NCBI GenBank assembly: GCA_019347575.1
Contig: JAHWKY010000018.1
Coordinates: 1 to 64,000, forward strand
DNA length: 64,000 nucleotides
Direction: 5' to 3'
DNA from: Actinomycetota bacterium
GTDB taxonomy: Bacteria > Actinomycetota > Nitriliruptoria > Nitriliruptorales > Nitriliruptoraceae
Each line of letters begins with the position of its first letter. Position 1 is the stretch's first letter. This document shows, piece after piece, positions 33,989-42,496 of this stretch. The position numbers were made by a program, and so were the translations under genes. The notes under the pieces were generated by a model. It saw nothing but the letters and a program-made list of their open reading frames with translations. It searched no databases and was not told the origin of the DNA.

Positions 33989-35779
33989 TCAGTCCCCCGC
34001 CGGAGCGGGGGGGCGCGGGTAGCGCGGCAGGTCCCCCTCGGCCTCGGCGCGAGCTGCCCCGAGGAAGCGGTAGGTCCACTCCTCGGCGAGCTTGCGGGTG
34101 CCGCAGAACACGATCGGGACGGACGGGTAGCGCACCTGGATGCGCGCGAGCTGGTCGGCCACGAAGCCCGGCTTGACGTGGTCGAGCTTGAACAGCTCCG
34201 CGTAGGCGCCTTCGACCACGACCGCGGCCCGTTCGAGCGACCCCAGCTCGGCCAGGGTGAACGCGAGCTTGCCGTCGACCAGCCGCGCAGCGAGGTCGGC
34301 CACGCTCTTGCGTTCCACGGCGGCGACGACGCGGTCGCCGACGCGCACACCGTAGTCGCCGACGGGCAGCGCCTCGCGTGCCACCTCGGCCTGCTGCCGG
34401 CTGAAGCGGTAGCCGTAACGCTCGCGGGTATCCGCGACGATGCGCAGGTCGTCGTGTCCCGACGCTCGCCGCGAGGGGATGCGGACGCCGGGGCGCGACT
34501 GCTTCGTCGTCCTGGCCGTCTGCCAGAAGATCATCTCGCGCCCGCGCCCCGAGGTGAACACGAACTGCGACCGCTTCTCGATCGGCCGGTCGACCACGAG
34601 GTCGATGGCCTTCCCGCGCCGCTCGCACACGAGTACGCCAACCTCCTCGACCACCTCGGCATCCGCGGGCCACGTGTCGATGCGGTGGCAGTACACCTTC
34701 GAGGTCCGCGGCCACGGTTCCCGCGCTGCCAGCAGCAACGGTCCGCCGTGCACGGGTAGGGACAGCAGGTACGGCAGGGTCGAGCGCGGGTTGGGGTTGC
34801 GGGCGACGACGAAGCGGGGGCCGCTCGGTGGAGGGGCGGGTGCGATCAGGGGTACGTCGACGTCGGCGGGTTCGAGACCGAGGATCCAGCCCTCGACCGA
34901 GGTGACCGCGGGGTCATCGCGCGGGGCACCCTCGGCCCGCGTCCCGAGCAACACGCCGAGCATCCCGAACAGGCCCAGCACGGCGTCGTAGCGATCCTCC
35001 CCGTTCGCGTCGTCCCCGAAGCCCTCGGCCACCGCCGCACGCAGCGGCTCCGCGACGTCGAAGCCGACCCGGGCGGCGTACGCGAGCAGCGCCCCGGCCG
35101 CCGCCGCGCGCACCTGCGGATCACGCTTGCTACCGCGCAGCTCGACCCCGACGTGGACCGCGGCCTCGGCCGGGTACGTCTCTGCCACGACCACGCCCGG
35201 AGCGTCGAGGAGGTCCGCGAGCGCCCCGTCGAACGGCCACAGCCGCGCCCCGCCGTCCACCCACGGCAACAGCACGTCGCGCCACATCGCCAGGCTCGCC
35301 TTGCCGACCTGCTTGCCGCCGATGGTCCAGAACAGCTCGGCGCCGCCGGGGCGGTGCGGGGTCGGCTGTTCGCAGCGGCGCAGCAACTCCTGCGCCGGAA
35401 GGCCGAGCCCCCGCGCGAGGTGGTCCTTCGACGCCCCGCCGGGGCGCCGCGGGTAGAACGGTCGCCGCAGCGACACCTCGTCGGGGCGCTCGGCCACGTC
35501 GAACCAGGTCTCCCACTCCTCGGAGCCGAGGCGATCGAGGAAGTCGCGGAACGAGTCCGCCCCGACCGCCGCCGCGTACGCGCGGGGCAGCCCGATCACG
35601 ACGTCGAAGCCGGCGAGCACGGTGTGCTCCGGATCCTCCAGCGCCGCCCCGAGGGCATCGTCAACAGGCTCCGGGACGTGCGCCTCGTAGCGACCGTCGT
35701 CGCCGCGCACCGCCGTCGCGACCCAGCGCTTCCGCGCAAGCGCGGACCAGTCCGCGTGCACGATCACGTCCGCCGGCAC
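33989..35779 (-). CDS. DUF429-like domain fused to ERCC4 nuclease
   Basis: This 596-residue protein joins two parts. The N-terminal 300 or so residues resemble DUF429, a predicted RNase-H-fold family (VIVHADWSALARKRW, GFDVVIGLPRAYAAAVG, VVVAETYPAEAA). The C-terminal 160 residues are an ERCC4/XPF-type nuclease with IVADTRERYGYRF, LPVGDY and the catalytic VERKSVADL. ERCC4 domains cut branched or flap DNA, and in bacteria often occur alone or with defence genes. The GTG start at 35779 follows GGGGAGG. The 50-bp dyad lies directly upstream. I know of no studied protein with this pairing. Confidence 0.75.
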   Translation of the reverse strand: MPADVIVHADWSALARKRWVATAVRGDDGRYEAHVPEPVDDALGAALEDPEHTVLAGFDVVIGLPRAYAAAVGADSFRDFLDRLGSEEWETWFDVAERPDEVSLRRPFYPRRPGGASKDHLARGLGLPAQELLRRCEQPTPHRPGGAELFWTIGGKQVGKASLAMWRDVLLPWVDGGARLWPFDGALADLLDAPGVVVAETYPAEAAVHVGVELRGSKRDPQVRAAAAGALLAYAARVGFDVAEPLRAAVAEGFGDDANGEDRYDAVLGLFGMLGVLLGTRAEGAPRDDPAVTSVEGWILGLEPADVDVPLIAPAPPPSGPRFVVARNPNPRSTLPYLLSLPVHGGPLLLAAREPWPRTSKVYCHRIDTWPADAEVVEEVGVLVCERRGKAIDLVVDRPIEKRSQFVFTSGRGREMIFWQTARTTKQSRPGVRIPSRRASGHDDLRIVADTRERYGYRFSRQQAEVAREALPVGDYGVRVGDRVVAAVERKSVADLAARLVDGKLAFTLAELGSLERAAVVVEGAYAELFKLDHVKPGFVADQLARIQVRYPSVPIVFCGTRKLAEEWTYRFLGAARAEAEGDLPRYPRPPAPAGD

Positions 35780-35793
35780 GCCACCTCCCCGCT

Positions 35794-35843
35794 CGAACTT
35801 GTGTACTCGGGGGCAACCGAGTGCATCCAGGTATTCAAGTTCG
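35794..35843. repeat. 50-bp dyad element, copy 2
   Basis: This is the second copy of the element at 14777-14826, in inverted orientation. Outer arms CGAACTTG (35794-35801) and CAAGTTCG (35836-35843) pair perfectly, and an inner ACTCGG/CCGAGT pair (35805-35810 with 35817-35822) closes a smaller hairpin. It lies in the 253-bp gap between divergent genes, four bases from the ribosome binding site of the nuclease fusion, so here it could act as an operator or leader hairpin. No other gene is visible in this gap. Confidence 0.75.
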
Positions 35844-36032
35844 TGTGAGGTTCCACCGCACGTCCGCGCCGAGCTCGCGACCCGGCCAGCCGCCCCGAAC
35901 CCCGCCGTTCGCTCAGCGCACGCCAGTTCGACCATCGGACACCGACCGTTCAACCTCCGCGTCCCAGCACGACCGCCGGCATCCCAGCCCGCACGCCAAC
36001 GAACGTCCCGCCACGTCCCGAGGTCTCTCTCC

Positions 36033-36719
36033 GTGCTGCCCCTCGTCCGCACCCTGTCTCTGCTCGCGCGCGCCGCCATCCTCGGGGCGCTCGTCGCGCT
36101 TCTCGCCGCAGCACCGGCTTGGGCGGCGCCTCTCAGCGGCCCGAAGGCTGCGGCGACCGCGCACGAGCGGCCCAACGTGATCGCGGTCTACGACGGCGTG
36201 CAGCTGCTGGAGCCGTCCGACGAGGCGCTGGCGATCGGGTTCCACGAGGCCGGTGGGAACCACCCAGCCCTGGTGCCGGTCGGGCGCATCCTGCGCAACG
36301 AGAACCCCGCAACGACCGGGCGCACCGCGAGCCGTCCGTTCCCTGACGTCCGCGTGCTTCCCGGTCGTGGGCGGGGCGGCCCCGCAACGGGCGCCGTCGA
36401 CGTGGCGCTGCCACCCGGCACCGACGTGCGGGCACCCGTGACGGGCACGATCGCGGCCGTGAGCCCCTACGCGCTCTACGGCGGCACGATCACTGACATC
36501 CTGGTCGAGATCGAACCGGAGGGTCGCCCCGACGTCCGGGTCGTGATGTACCACCTGGAAGACGTCCAGGTAGCAGTGGGCGATGCGGTCACCGCCGGGG
36601 ACACCGTGATCGCCGGTGGAGCGCGCACGCTGGCGGTACAGAACCAGATCGACCGGTACGCGACCTCGTGCCCGTGTCCTCACGTGGACATGCGCATGCG
36701 CGTGGCCACGCCCGAGTAG
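36033..36719 (+). CDS. Secreted M23/LytM-like domain protein
   Basis: This 228-residue protein has a signal peptide (MLPLVRTLSLLARAAILGAL to AAPAWAAP). The C-terminal domain follows the M23 peptidase pattern: GAVDVALPPGTDVRAPVTGTIAAV, then YHLEDVQVAVGDAVTAGDTVIAGG and a final HVDM. The usual first zinc motif HxxxD reads G-A-V-D with no His, so the site is incomplete and the domain may bind rather than cleave peptidoglycan. I start at GTG 36033 because the signal peptide follows; upstream residues are low-complexity. It converges on the radical SAM gene. Confidence 0.7.
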   Translation: MLPLVRTLSLLARAAILGALVALLAAAPAWAAPLSGPKAAATAHERPNVIAVYDGVQLLEPSDEALAIGFHEAGGNHPALVPVGRILRNENPATTGRTASRPFPDVRVLPGRGRGGPATGAVDVALPPGTDVRAPVTGTIAAVSPYALYGGTITDILVEIEPEGRPDVRVVMYHLEDVQVAVGDAVTAGDTVIAGGARTLAVQNQIDRYATSCPCPHVDMRMRVATPE

Positions 36720-36748
36720 CGCCGGTAACGCCGCCTCCCCGGTAGCCG

Positions 36749-38083
36749 CTACCCCACCGCTGCCCGGTCGCGGATCATCGTCTCGGCGATGGCCCGGTCC
36801 GCGACCGAAGCCTCGGTGCCCAGGCGCGCCACGGTGTCACGGACGTGGACCTCGGTGAACCGCTCGTAGTAGTGCTCGATGTCGTCGGGTGTCAGATCCG
36901 GCAACCTCAGGATCGAGCGGCGGTGGTTCGCCGGGAGCTCCTCGTAGTCGTCGGGGAGGTAGCCGTTGTCGCGGCACACGCGGAACAGCTCGGTGCCCTC
37001 GTACGGGTAGAAGACGAAGTAGCCGAAGTCGGTCGGGGCGAGCCGCTCGTGCAGCGCCAGCGTCATCTCGATGTCGTCGCGGGTCTCGCCCGGAGTAGCG
37101 ATGATGTAGTTGGCGGTCACCATGATCCCCACGTCCTGGGTCCACCGGAAGACGCGCTCGAACTGCTCGTTCGTGGCGAAGCGCTTCATGATCTCGCGCC
37201 GCACCCGTTCGCTGCCCGATTCGACGCCGTACGTGATGTGGCGACAGCCAGCCTCGGCGAGCTCCTCGAGCATCCGCGGGTTGACGGTCTCGACACGAGC
37301 GTGCAGCGAGAAGCCGACGCCGACCTCCTCGCGGTACCACGCGCAGAACTCACGCACCCACGCGTGGTTGATGGTGAAGGTGTCGTCGAGGAAGATCACG
37401 TAGCCGAGGCCATCGCGGATCGCCTCGAACTCCGCCTTGACGTTGTCCAGCGACCGTCGCCGGCCGTAGGACTTGTAGCCGTCGTCGTACAGATCGCTGA
37501 ACTGACGCGCCGCGCAGTAGGTGCACGGGAACGGACACCCTCGCTGGGTGACGAAGTGCCGCAGGCTCGGATGCTCGTCGAGGTGGTCGCGCGCCATGAA
37601 CGGCAGCGCGTCGATCGGCTCGAACGGCTCGCGGATCAGCGCAGGTGGACCGCCCCGCGCCCCGATGCTGCGTATCCCGTCGCGCGGGAAGCCACCGGCC
37701 TCCAGCGCCCCGACCAGCTCGAGCATGGCGACCTCGCCCTCGCCGAGGCAGGCGTAGTCGAAGCCGGGTGCCGCGAGGACGCGCTGGCTCGCGAAGGTGG
37801 GGTGCAGCCCTCCGGCGATCACCGGGATGTCGAGGTGCTCACGCACGTGGCCGACGACCTCGCGCGCGCGCAGCCACTGCCGGCTCGTCAGCGACACCCC
37901 GATCAGGTCCGGGCCGACCGCGCGGACGTGGTCGACGACGCGGTCGAGCGGCGCGTCGTAGGCGACGCGGTACATCGACGACTCGTGCCCGTGTTCGCGG
38001 AGGTAGGCGCCGATGAACGCCGCCCCGATCGAGGCCACCGCCCAATCGGCCTCGTGGTCGATCTCGAGGAAGAGGATGCGCAC
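36749..38083 (-). CDS. B12-binding radical SAM enzyme
   Basis: This 444-residue protein has an N-terminal cobalamin-binding-like domain (residues 1-140) and a radical SAM domain with the cluster motif CPFPCTYC (CxxxCxxC). GVESGSERVRREIMKRF and ANYIIATPGET follow, and it has a BchE/hopanoid-methylase-like layout. It should use SAM and cobalamin for a methylation, cyclisation or rearrangement. The canonical DxHxxG of corrinoid binding is not obvious, so B12 could be base-off or absent. The GTG start has GGAGG seven bases upstream and lies 2 bases after the stop of the PhyH gene, a clear operon and likely common pathway. Confidence 0.85.
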   Translation of the reverse strand: MRILFLEIDHEADWAVASIGAAFIGAYLREHGHESSMYRVAYDAPLDRVVDHVRAVGPDLIGVSLTSRQWLRAREVVGHVREHLDIPVIAGGLHPTFASQRVLAAPGFDYACLGEGEVAMLELVGALEAGGFPRDGIRSIGARGGPPALIREPFEPIDALPFMARDHLDEHPSLRHFVTQRGCPFPCTYCAARQFSDLYDDGYKSYGRRRSLDNVKAEFEAIRDGLGYVIFLDDTFTINHAWVREFCAWYREEVGVGFSLHARVETVNPRMLEELAEAGCRHITYGVESGSERVRREIMKRFATNEQFERVFRWTQDVGIMVTANYIIATPGETRDDIEMTLALHERLAPTDFGYFVFYPYEGTELFRVCRDNGYLPDDYEELPANHRRSILRLPDLTPDDIEHYYERFTEVHVRDTVARLGTEASVADRAIAETMIRDRAAVG

Positions 38084-38085
38084 GC

Positions 38086-38982
38086 CTACACCTCCGAGTA
38101 GTGGGGGAACCGGGCGGGATCCAGTGGGGCCCCGGGGGCCGGATCGAGCTGGTAGAGGTAGGGGTGCGGGGCACGATCGGGAGCCCAGCGGGCCTCCGGG
38201 GTCACGAAGCTGAGCGACCACGCGCGCCGGTGACGGTGGCTGCGGTTGGGCGGCGACGCGTGCCACACCCAGGGATCGTGGGCGAGCCCCTCCCCCGCCC
38301 CGCACGGCGCCGACTCGATGTCGGCCTCGCGCCCCGCGATGTCGATGGTGGGCAGCGCCTCGTGGGGTTGCGCTACCGCTCCGCTACTTGAGCGCTCGGG
38401 TTGCGCTACCGCTCCGCTACTTGAGCGCTCGGGTTGCGCTACCGCTCCGCTACTTGAGCGCTCGGGTTGCGCTACCGCTCCGCTACTTGAGCGCTCACCT
38501 CCGCGGTCGGCGCCGGGCACGAAGTCCGCGGGGCGTCGCTCCCCGAGCAGGTGGGTGCCCACCACGTAGCGCAGGCAGCCGTTGTCCTCGTCGGCGTCGT
38601 CGAGCGCGATCCACAACGTGACACCGAGGGGAGCATCGAGCGGCCAGTACGAGCGGTCCTGGTGCCAGCGGACCTCCTCACGGGTGCCGGGCGGCTTCCA
38701 CACGACGTGGTCCTGGAACAGCACGACCCGATCGACCCCGAGGACGCGTCGAGGGGCCTCGGCCACGGAGCTGGCCCCCAGCACCGCCGCGAACGCGGGC
38801 AGTCGGCGCCAGGGATCGTGACGGAGCACGCCGTAGGGCCCGTCCGGTACCGCGTCGGGCACGAACCCATCCAGCTCCGCGCGCAGGTCCGCGACGGTGG
38901 CGTCGTCGAGGACGCGGCCGAGCCGCGTGTAGCCGCGCTGCGCGAGCTCGCGGTCGGCGATCGAGGTGGTCGCTGCGCTCAC
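38086..38982 (-). CDS. PhyH-family Fe(II)/2-oxoglutarate dioxygenase with in-frame repeat insert
   Basis: This 298-residue protein is of the phytanoyl-CoA dioxygenase family, with the metal motif HQD (His107, Asp109) in RWHQDRSYWP and a distal His in the WVWHASPPNRSHRHRRAW region. Residues 163-206 are four copies of an 11-residue unit (ERSSSGAVAQP, registered on the DNA repeat at 38365-38496) inserted in frame between the two halves of the metal site. Without it the protein would be about 254 residues, near family size. It probably hydroxylates a lipid-like substrate. The GTG start is 84 bases after the hemY stop; the radical SAM gene follows 2 bases later. Confidence 0.85.
   Translation of the reverse strand: MSAATTSIADRELAQRGYTRLGRVLDDATVADLRAELDGFVPDAVPDGPYGVLRHDPWRRLPAFAAVLGASSVAEAPRRVLGVDRVVLFQDHVVWKPPGTREEVRWHQDRSYWPLDAPLGVTLWIALDDADEDNGCLRYVVGTHLLGERRPADFVPGADRGGERSSSGAVAQPERSSSGAVAQPERSSSGAVAQPERSSSGAVAQPHEALPTIDIAGREADIESAPCGAGEGLAHDPWVWHASPPNRSHRHRRAWSLSFVTPEARWAPDRAPHPYLYQLDPAPGAPLDPARFPHYSEV
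38365..38496. repeat. Four exact 33-bp tandem repeats inside the PhyH gene
   Basis: Four identical units of 33 bp tile 38365-38397, 38398-38430, 38431-38463 and 38464-38496. Each contains GCTACCGCTCCGCTACTTGA and the palindrome GAGCGCTC. Because 33 is a multiple of three, the array is translated as four 11-residue blocks. The same core occurs twice at 24635-24696 in a non-coding leader, so the unit is an interspersed element that has entered a gene. Confidence 0.92.
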
Positions 38983-39047
38983 CGCTCCCCCGATCGAGGT
39001 CCGCAGCGAGGGTACGGCGGGGCGCGTGCCCGGACGGGTGCCCGCGT

Positions 39048-39065
39048 GGGCACGAGCTCGTGCCC
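39048..39065. terminator. 18-bp palindromic hairpin after hemY
   Basis: GGGCACGAGCTCGTGCCC is a perfect palindrome one base past the hemY stop codon (39067-39069). A competing hairpin uses the same GGGCAC with GTGCCC at 39039-39044 around GCGT. It probably ends or attenuates the hem transcript ahead of the PhyH gene. No T-tract is present. Confidence 0.5.
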
Positions 39066-39066
39066 G

Positions 39067-40425
39067 TCAGGTCACCAGGCGCCTCGCCAGCAACTGCGCC
39101 GCGGCGACGCACGACGCGACCCCGACTCCGTCGTAGCCGGCCCCGGCGAGGTGGAGCGGGCCGACCTCGGCGAGCTGCGTCCGTGCCGACCCGATGCGGT
39201 CGAGGTGCCCGGGCTCGTACTGCGGGAGCGCACGCTCCCAGCGGGTGACGCGGATCGCCAGCGGTTCCCCCCGGATGCCGAGCATCTGCTCGAGGTCGCT
39301 GATCACGGTACCGACGATCGCTCCGTCGTCCGGTGGCAGGCCGGAGTCGCCCGCCCGGCCGACCGACGCGCGCAGGAGCACCTGCTCGTCACGGCGCTGG
39401 TGGGCCCACTTCGCGTCGACGAACGTGACCGCCTTCACCAGTCGCCCCTCGCGACTGGGCACGAGCATCCCGCTGCCCTCGGGAAGTGACTGCACGACCG
39501 GGCGCGGGTAGACCAGCGCGATGGTCGCCACGCTCGCATAGTCGATCCCCGCGAGCGTCTCAGCGACGCGGGGCGCCAGCGGCTCGACCAGCGGAGCCGC
39601 GCGGTGCGCCGGGACGGCGAGCACGAGAGCGTCCGAGGTGATCGCCGTCCCGTTATCGGTCTCCACGACCGCTCGGCTGTCCTCGTGAGCGATGCGACGT
39701 GCACCCTCGCCGTACCGGATCGAGCCGCTCGGTAGGTCATCTGCCAGCGCGACCGCGAGACGCCCCATGCCCCCGTCCCGCAAGGTGAGGAACATCGGGC
39801 CACCGTCATCAGCGGCGGCGCGCCGTCGCCGTCGCAGTGCGAGCAGCAGGCTCCGCCCCGACCGAGCAGCGTCCGCGAGGACCGGGGTGGTCGCCTCGAC
39901 GCTGAGGCGGTACGGATCGCCCGCGTAGACGCCGCCGAGCAGCGGATCGACCAGGACGTCGACGACCTCGCGTCCGAAGCGCGACGCGACGAGGGCACCG
40001 ACCGAGCGGTCGGCGGTTACGGCGTCGCGGGGCTTCACCAGATCGAGCGCCGCCCGGGCGACACCGCGCCACGACAGCACACCGGAGCGCAGCAGCGGCA
40101 CCACCTCGGTCGGGACACCCAGGATCGTCCCGCTCGGCAGGCGCCGCAGGCCGCCCCGGGTCCACACGGACACGCGCGAGGTGGCCGGGGCGACCAGTTC
40201 GTCACCAAGTCCCAGCCGCCGGACGAGCCGTTCGACGTGCGGTTGGCGAGCCAGGAACGAGTCCGCCCCGAGGTCGAGCGCGACGCCGCCGACCTCCTCG
40301 GAGCGCAGCTTGCCACCGACCCGCTCGGTCGCCTCGAGGACCACCACGTGCGCGTCGTGGTCGCGGTGAAGGAACCACGCGGTCGCCAGGCCGCTGATGC
40401 CGGCGCCGACCACCGTGACCTTCAT
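39067..40425 (-). CDS. hemY: Coproporphyrinogen III / protoporphyrinogen oxidase (HemY/CgoX)
   Basis: This 452-residue FAD enzyme has the dinucleotide fold VVGAGISGLATAW, the GG doublet ATERVGGKLRS and the C-terminal FAD motif LHLAGAGYDGVGVASCV. In actinobacteria this protein normally oxidises coproporphyrinogen III to coproporphyrin III in the coproporphyrin-dependent heme route, with ferrochelatase acting next, which matches the adjacent hemH. The ATG overlaps the hemH stop. It is the third gene of hemE-hemH-hemY on the minus strand, and the hairpin at 39048 follows. Confidence 0.93.
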   Translation of the reverse strand: MKVTVVGAGISGLATAWFLHRDHDAHVVVLEATERVGGKLRSEEVGGVALDLGADSFLARQPHVERLVRRLGLGDELVAPATSRVSVWTRGGLRRLPSGTILGVPTEVVPLLRSGVLSWRGVARAALDLVKPRDAVTADRSVGALVASRFGREVVDVLVDPLLGGVYAGDPYRLSVEATTPVLADAARSGRSLLLALRRRRRAAADDGGPMFLTLRDGGMGRLAVALADDLPSGSIRYGEGARRIAHEDSRAVVETDNGTAITSDALVLAVPAHRAAPLVEPLAPRVAETLAGIDYASVATIALVYPRPVVQSLPEGSGMLVPSREGRLVKAVTFVDAKWAHQRRDEQVLLRASVGRAGDSGLPPDDGAIVGTVISDLEQMLGIRGEPLAIRVTRWERALPQYEPGHLDRIGSARTQLAEVGPLHLAGAGYDGVGVASCVAAAQLLARRLVT

Positions 40426-41342
40426 CGCGAGCTCGCGCGCTCGATCACGACATCGGCCAGCAGCGAGAGCAGACGCGGGTCGTCGTTGGGCATGGCCGTG
40501 CGCTGCATCTCCAGGCCGTGCTCAGCCGCGACCTGGTGCGCCTCGATGTCGACGTCGTAGAGCACCTCGAGGTGGTCGGCCACGAAGCCACACGGGCACA
40601 CGACGACCGCCTCCATCCCGTGAGCGTCGGCGAGGGCGGGGAGCACCTCGAGGATGTCGGGACCCAGCCACGGTTCGGACGTGCGCCCCGCCGACTGCCA
40701 CGCGATCGAGCGTCTCTGCAGATCGAGCCGTTCGGACACGAGCTCGGCGGTCTCACGTAGCTGCATCGGGTAGGTGCCGCCTTCCGCAACGATACGGGTC
40801 GGCAGCGAGTGGGCGGTGAAGAGCACGTGCGTTCGCGCCCGGGCGGGCTCAGGCACCCGCTCCATGGCGGTAGCGACCTCGTCGCCGAGGTAGCCGATGT
40901 AGTCGGGGTGGCGGTACCACGACTCGATCCCGCGGAAGCGGACGTCGCGACCCAAGGCGGCGCGGGCGCGCTCGTGGTACTGACCGACGCCGAGGCCGGA
41001 GCGGTGCGGCGCCAGAACCAACCCGACGACGTCGTCGTGCCCAGCCGCGACGATGCGCTCGGTCGCGTCCTCGATGAAGGGGGCGGCGTGCTTCATGCCG
41101 AGGAACACCTCGAAGCGCCCGGTCTCACGGCTCTCGAGCTGTGCCTGCAGGCCCGCAGCCTGGCGCTCGGTGATGTCGCGCAGCGGCGAGGCGCCACCGA
41201 TGGCTTCGTACCGGGCGACGAGGTCGGCGAGCAACTCGGGGGTCGGGGCGCGGCCGCGCCGGATGTGTGTGTAGTAGTCCTCCACCTCGTCGAGACCGGC
41301 GGGTGTCCCGTACGCCATGACGAGCACGGCGACGTCAGCCAC
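40422..41342 (-). CDS. hemH: Ferrochelatase (CpfC/HemH)
   Basis: This 306-residue ferrochelatase shows the start VLVMAYGTPAGLDEVEDYYTHIRRG, the metal-site histidine in LFTAHSLPTRI and the acidic/aromatic WLGPDILEVL, then CPCGFVADHLEVLYDVD. It inserts iron into coproporphyrin III in the actinobacterial route. The CPC motif near the C-terminus may take part in cluster or metal binding, as in other actinobacterial enzymes. The GTG start overlaps the end of hemE by eight bases and its stop overlaps hemY (ATGA), so the three are translationally coupled. Confidence 0.94.
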   Translation of the reverse strand: MADVAVLVMAYGTPAGLDEVEDYYTHIRRGRAPTPELLADLVARYEAIGGASPLRDITERQAAGLQAQLESRETGRFEVFLGMKHAAPFIEDATERIVAAGHDDVVGLVLAPHRSGLGVGQYHERARAALGRDVRFRGIESWYRHPDYIGYLGDEVATAMERVPEPARARTHVLFTAHSLPTRIVAEGGTYPMQLRETAELVSERLDLQRRSIAWQSAGRTSEPWLGPDILEVLPALADAHGMEAVVVCPCGFVADHLEVLYDVDIEAHQVAAEHGLEMQRTAMPNDDPRLLSLLADVVIERASSR

Positions 41343-42369
41343 GGACCCGGCCCTCCTCGTGCACCAAGGTGACGACCTGCTGGAGGATGGCGGGATCGCT
41401 GGCCGGGAGCACCCCGTGCCCGAGGTTGAACACGTAGGCCGGGTGGTCGCCCGACCGGTGGAGCACGTCGCGGACGCGTTCCGCGACCACCTCCCAAGGC
41501 GCGAGCAGGCTCGTGGGGTCGAGGTTGCCCTGCAACGCGACGACGTCGCCGACGCGGTCACGCGCCGCGTCGAGCGGGGTCCGCCAGTCGACCCCAACGA
41601 CGTCGGCGCCCGCCTCCGCCATCATCGGCAGCAGCTCGCCGGTGGTCACGCCGAAGTGGATCCTCGGGACGCCGAGCGGCGCCAGCTCGGAGAAGATCCG
41701 CTGCGAGACCGGCAGCACGTGCTCGCGGTAGTCGGCGGGAGCGAGCGCACCCGCCCAGCTGTCGAACAGCTGCACCGCCTGCGCCCCTTCCTCGACCTGG
41801 GCACGCAACGTCGCAACCGCGACGTCGCCCAGTCGTTCGAGCAGCGAGCGGAACAGCTGGGGTTCGGTGAACATCATCGCCTTGGTGCGCGCGTAGCTCT
41901 TCGACGGTCCGCCCTCGATGAGGTAGCTCGCGAGCGTGAACGGCGCGCCGGCGAACCCGATGAGCGGGACGCTCAGCTCCCGGACGAGATCGCGGACCGT
42001 CGCGACGACGTAGGGGAGGTCCTCGTCCGCCTCGAGGGGACGCAGCCGGTCGAGGTCCTCCGCCCGTCGGAAGGGCTGCTCGACGACGGGGCCCACGCCG
42101 GCGCGGATCTCGATCGGCAGCCCGATCCCGACCAGCGGCGTGACGATGTCGGAGAACAGGATCGCGGCGTCCACGCCGTAGCGCCGGACCGGCTGGAGGG
42201 TGACCTCGACCGCGAGCTCGGGGGTGGACACGACGTCGTGCATCGAGTGCTCCGCGCGGATGGCGCGGTACTCGGGCAGTGCACGCCCCGCCTGGCGCAT
42301 GAACCACACCGGCACGGTGTCGTGAGGCTCACCACGACAGGCACGGAGGAAGGGGCTACCAGGGGACAC
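41335..42369 (-). CDS. hemE: Uroporphyrinogen decarboxylase
   Basis: This 344-residue protein fits HemE: VPVWFMRQAGRALPEYRAIR near the start (family W-x-MRQAGR-x-LPEY), the catalytic-pocket DAAILFSDIVTPL, GFAGAPFTLASYL and HFGVTTGELL. It decarboxylates uroporphyrinogen III to coproporphyrinogen III. I choose the GTG at 42369, giving normal length; the longer open frame upstream is proline/arginine-rich and has no ribosome binding site. It is the first gene of the hem operon, and the 127-bp gap to the aldehyde dehydrogenase gene should hold both promoters. Confidence 0.95.
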   Translation of the reverse strand: MSPGSPFLRACRGEPHDTVPVWFMRQAGRALPEYRAIRAEHSMHDVVSTPELAVEVTLQPVRRYGVDAAILFSDIVTPLVGIGLPIEIRAGVGPVVEQPFRRAEDLDRLRPLEADEDLPYVVATVRDLVRELSVPLIGFAGAPFTLASYLIEGGPSKSYARTKAMMFTEPQLFRSLLERLGDVAVATLRAQVEEGAQAVQLFDSWAGALAPADYREHVLPVSQRIFSELAPLGVPRIHFGVTTGELLPMMAEAGADVVGVDWRTPLDAARDRVGDVVALQGNLDPTSLLAPWEVVAERVRDVLHRSGDHPAYVFNLGHGVLPASDPAILQQVVTLVHEEGRVRG

Positions 42370-42496
42370 GGGGCCTCGGGGAGGAGCCGGGAGCGGTACA
42401 CGGTACCGACCGGCCGCTCGGCGGTGACACCCGGGGCGCGGCCTGGTCCACGGCGACCTACCGTTGAGGTCGCCGTCAGCGCCTGGAGGTAGCGCC

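Noticed and set aside
33912-34715. Upstream extension of the M14 carboxypeptidase frame
   Set aside because: A signal peptide begins at 33911 after a good ribosome binding site, and the extension overlaps the ERCC4 fusion in antisense.
38365-38496. CRISPR array
   Set aside because: The four units are directly adjacent with no spacers and are translated within a gene; no cas genes are present.
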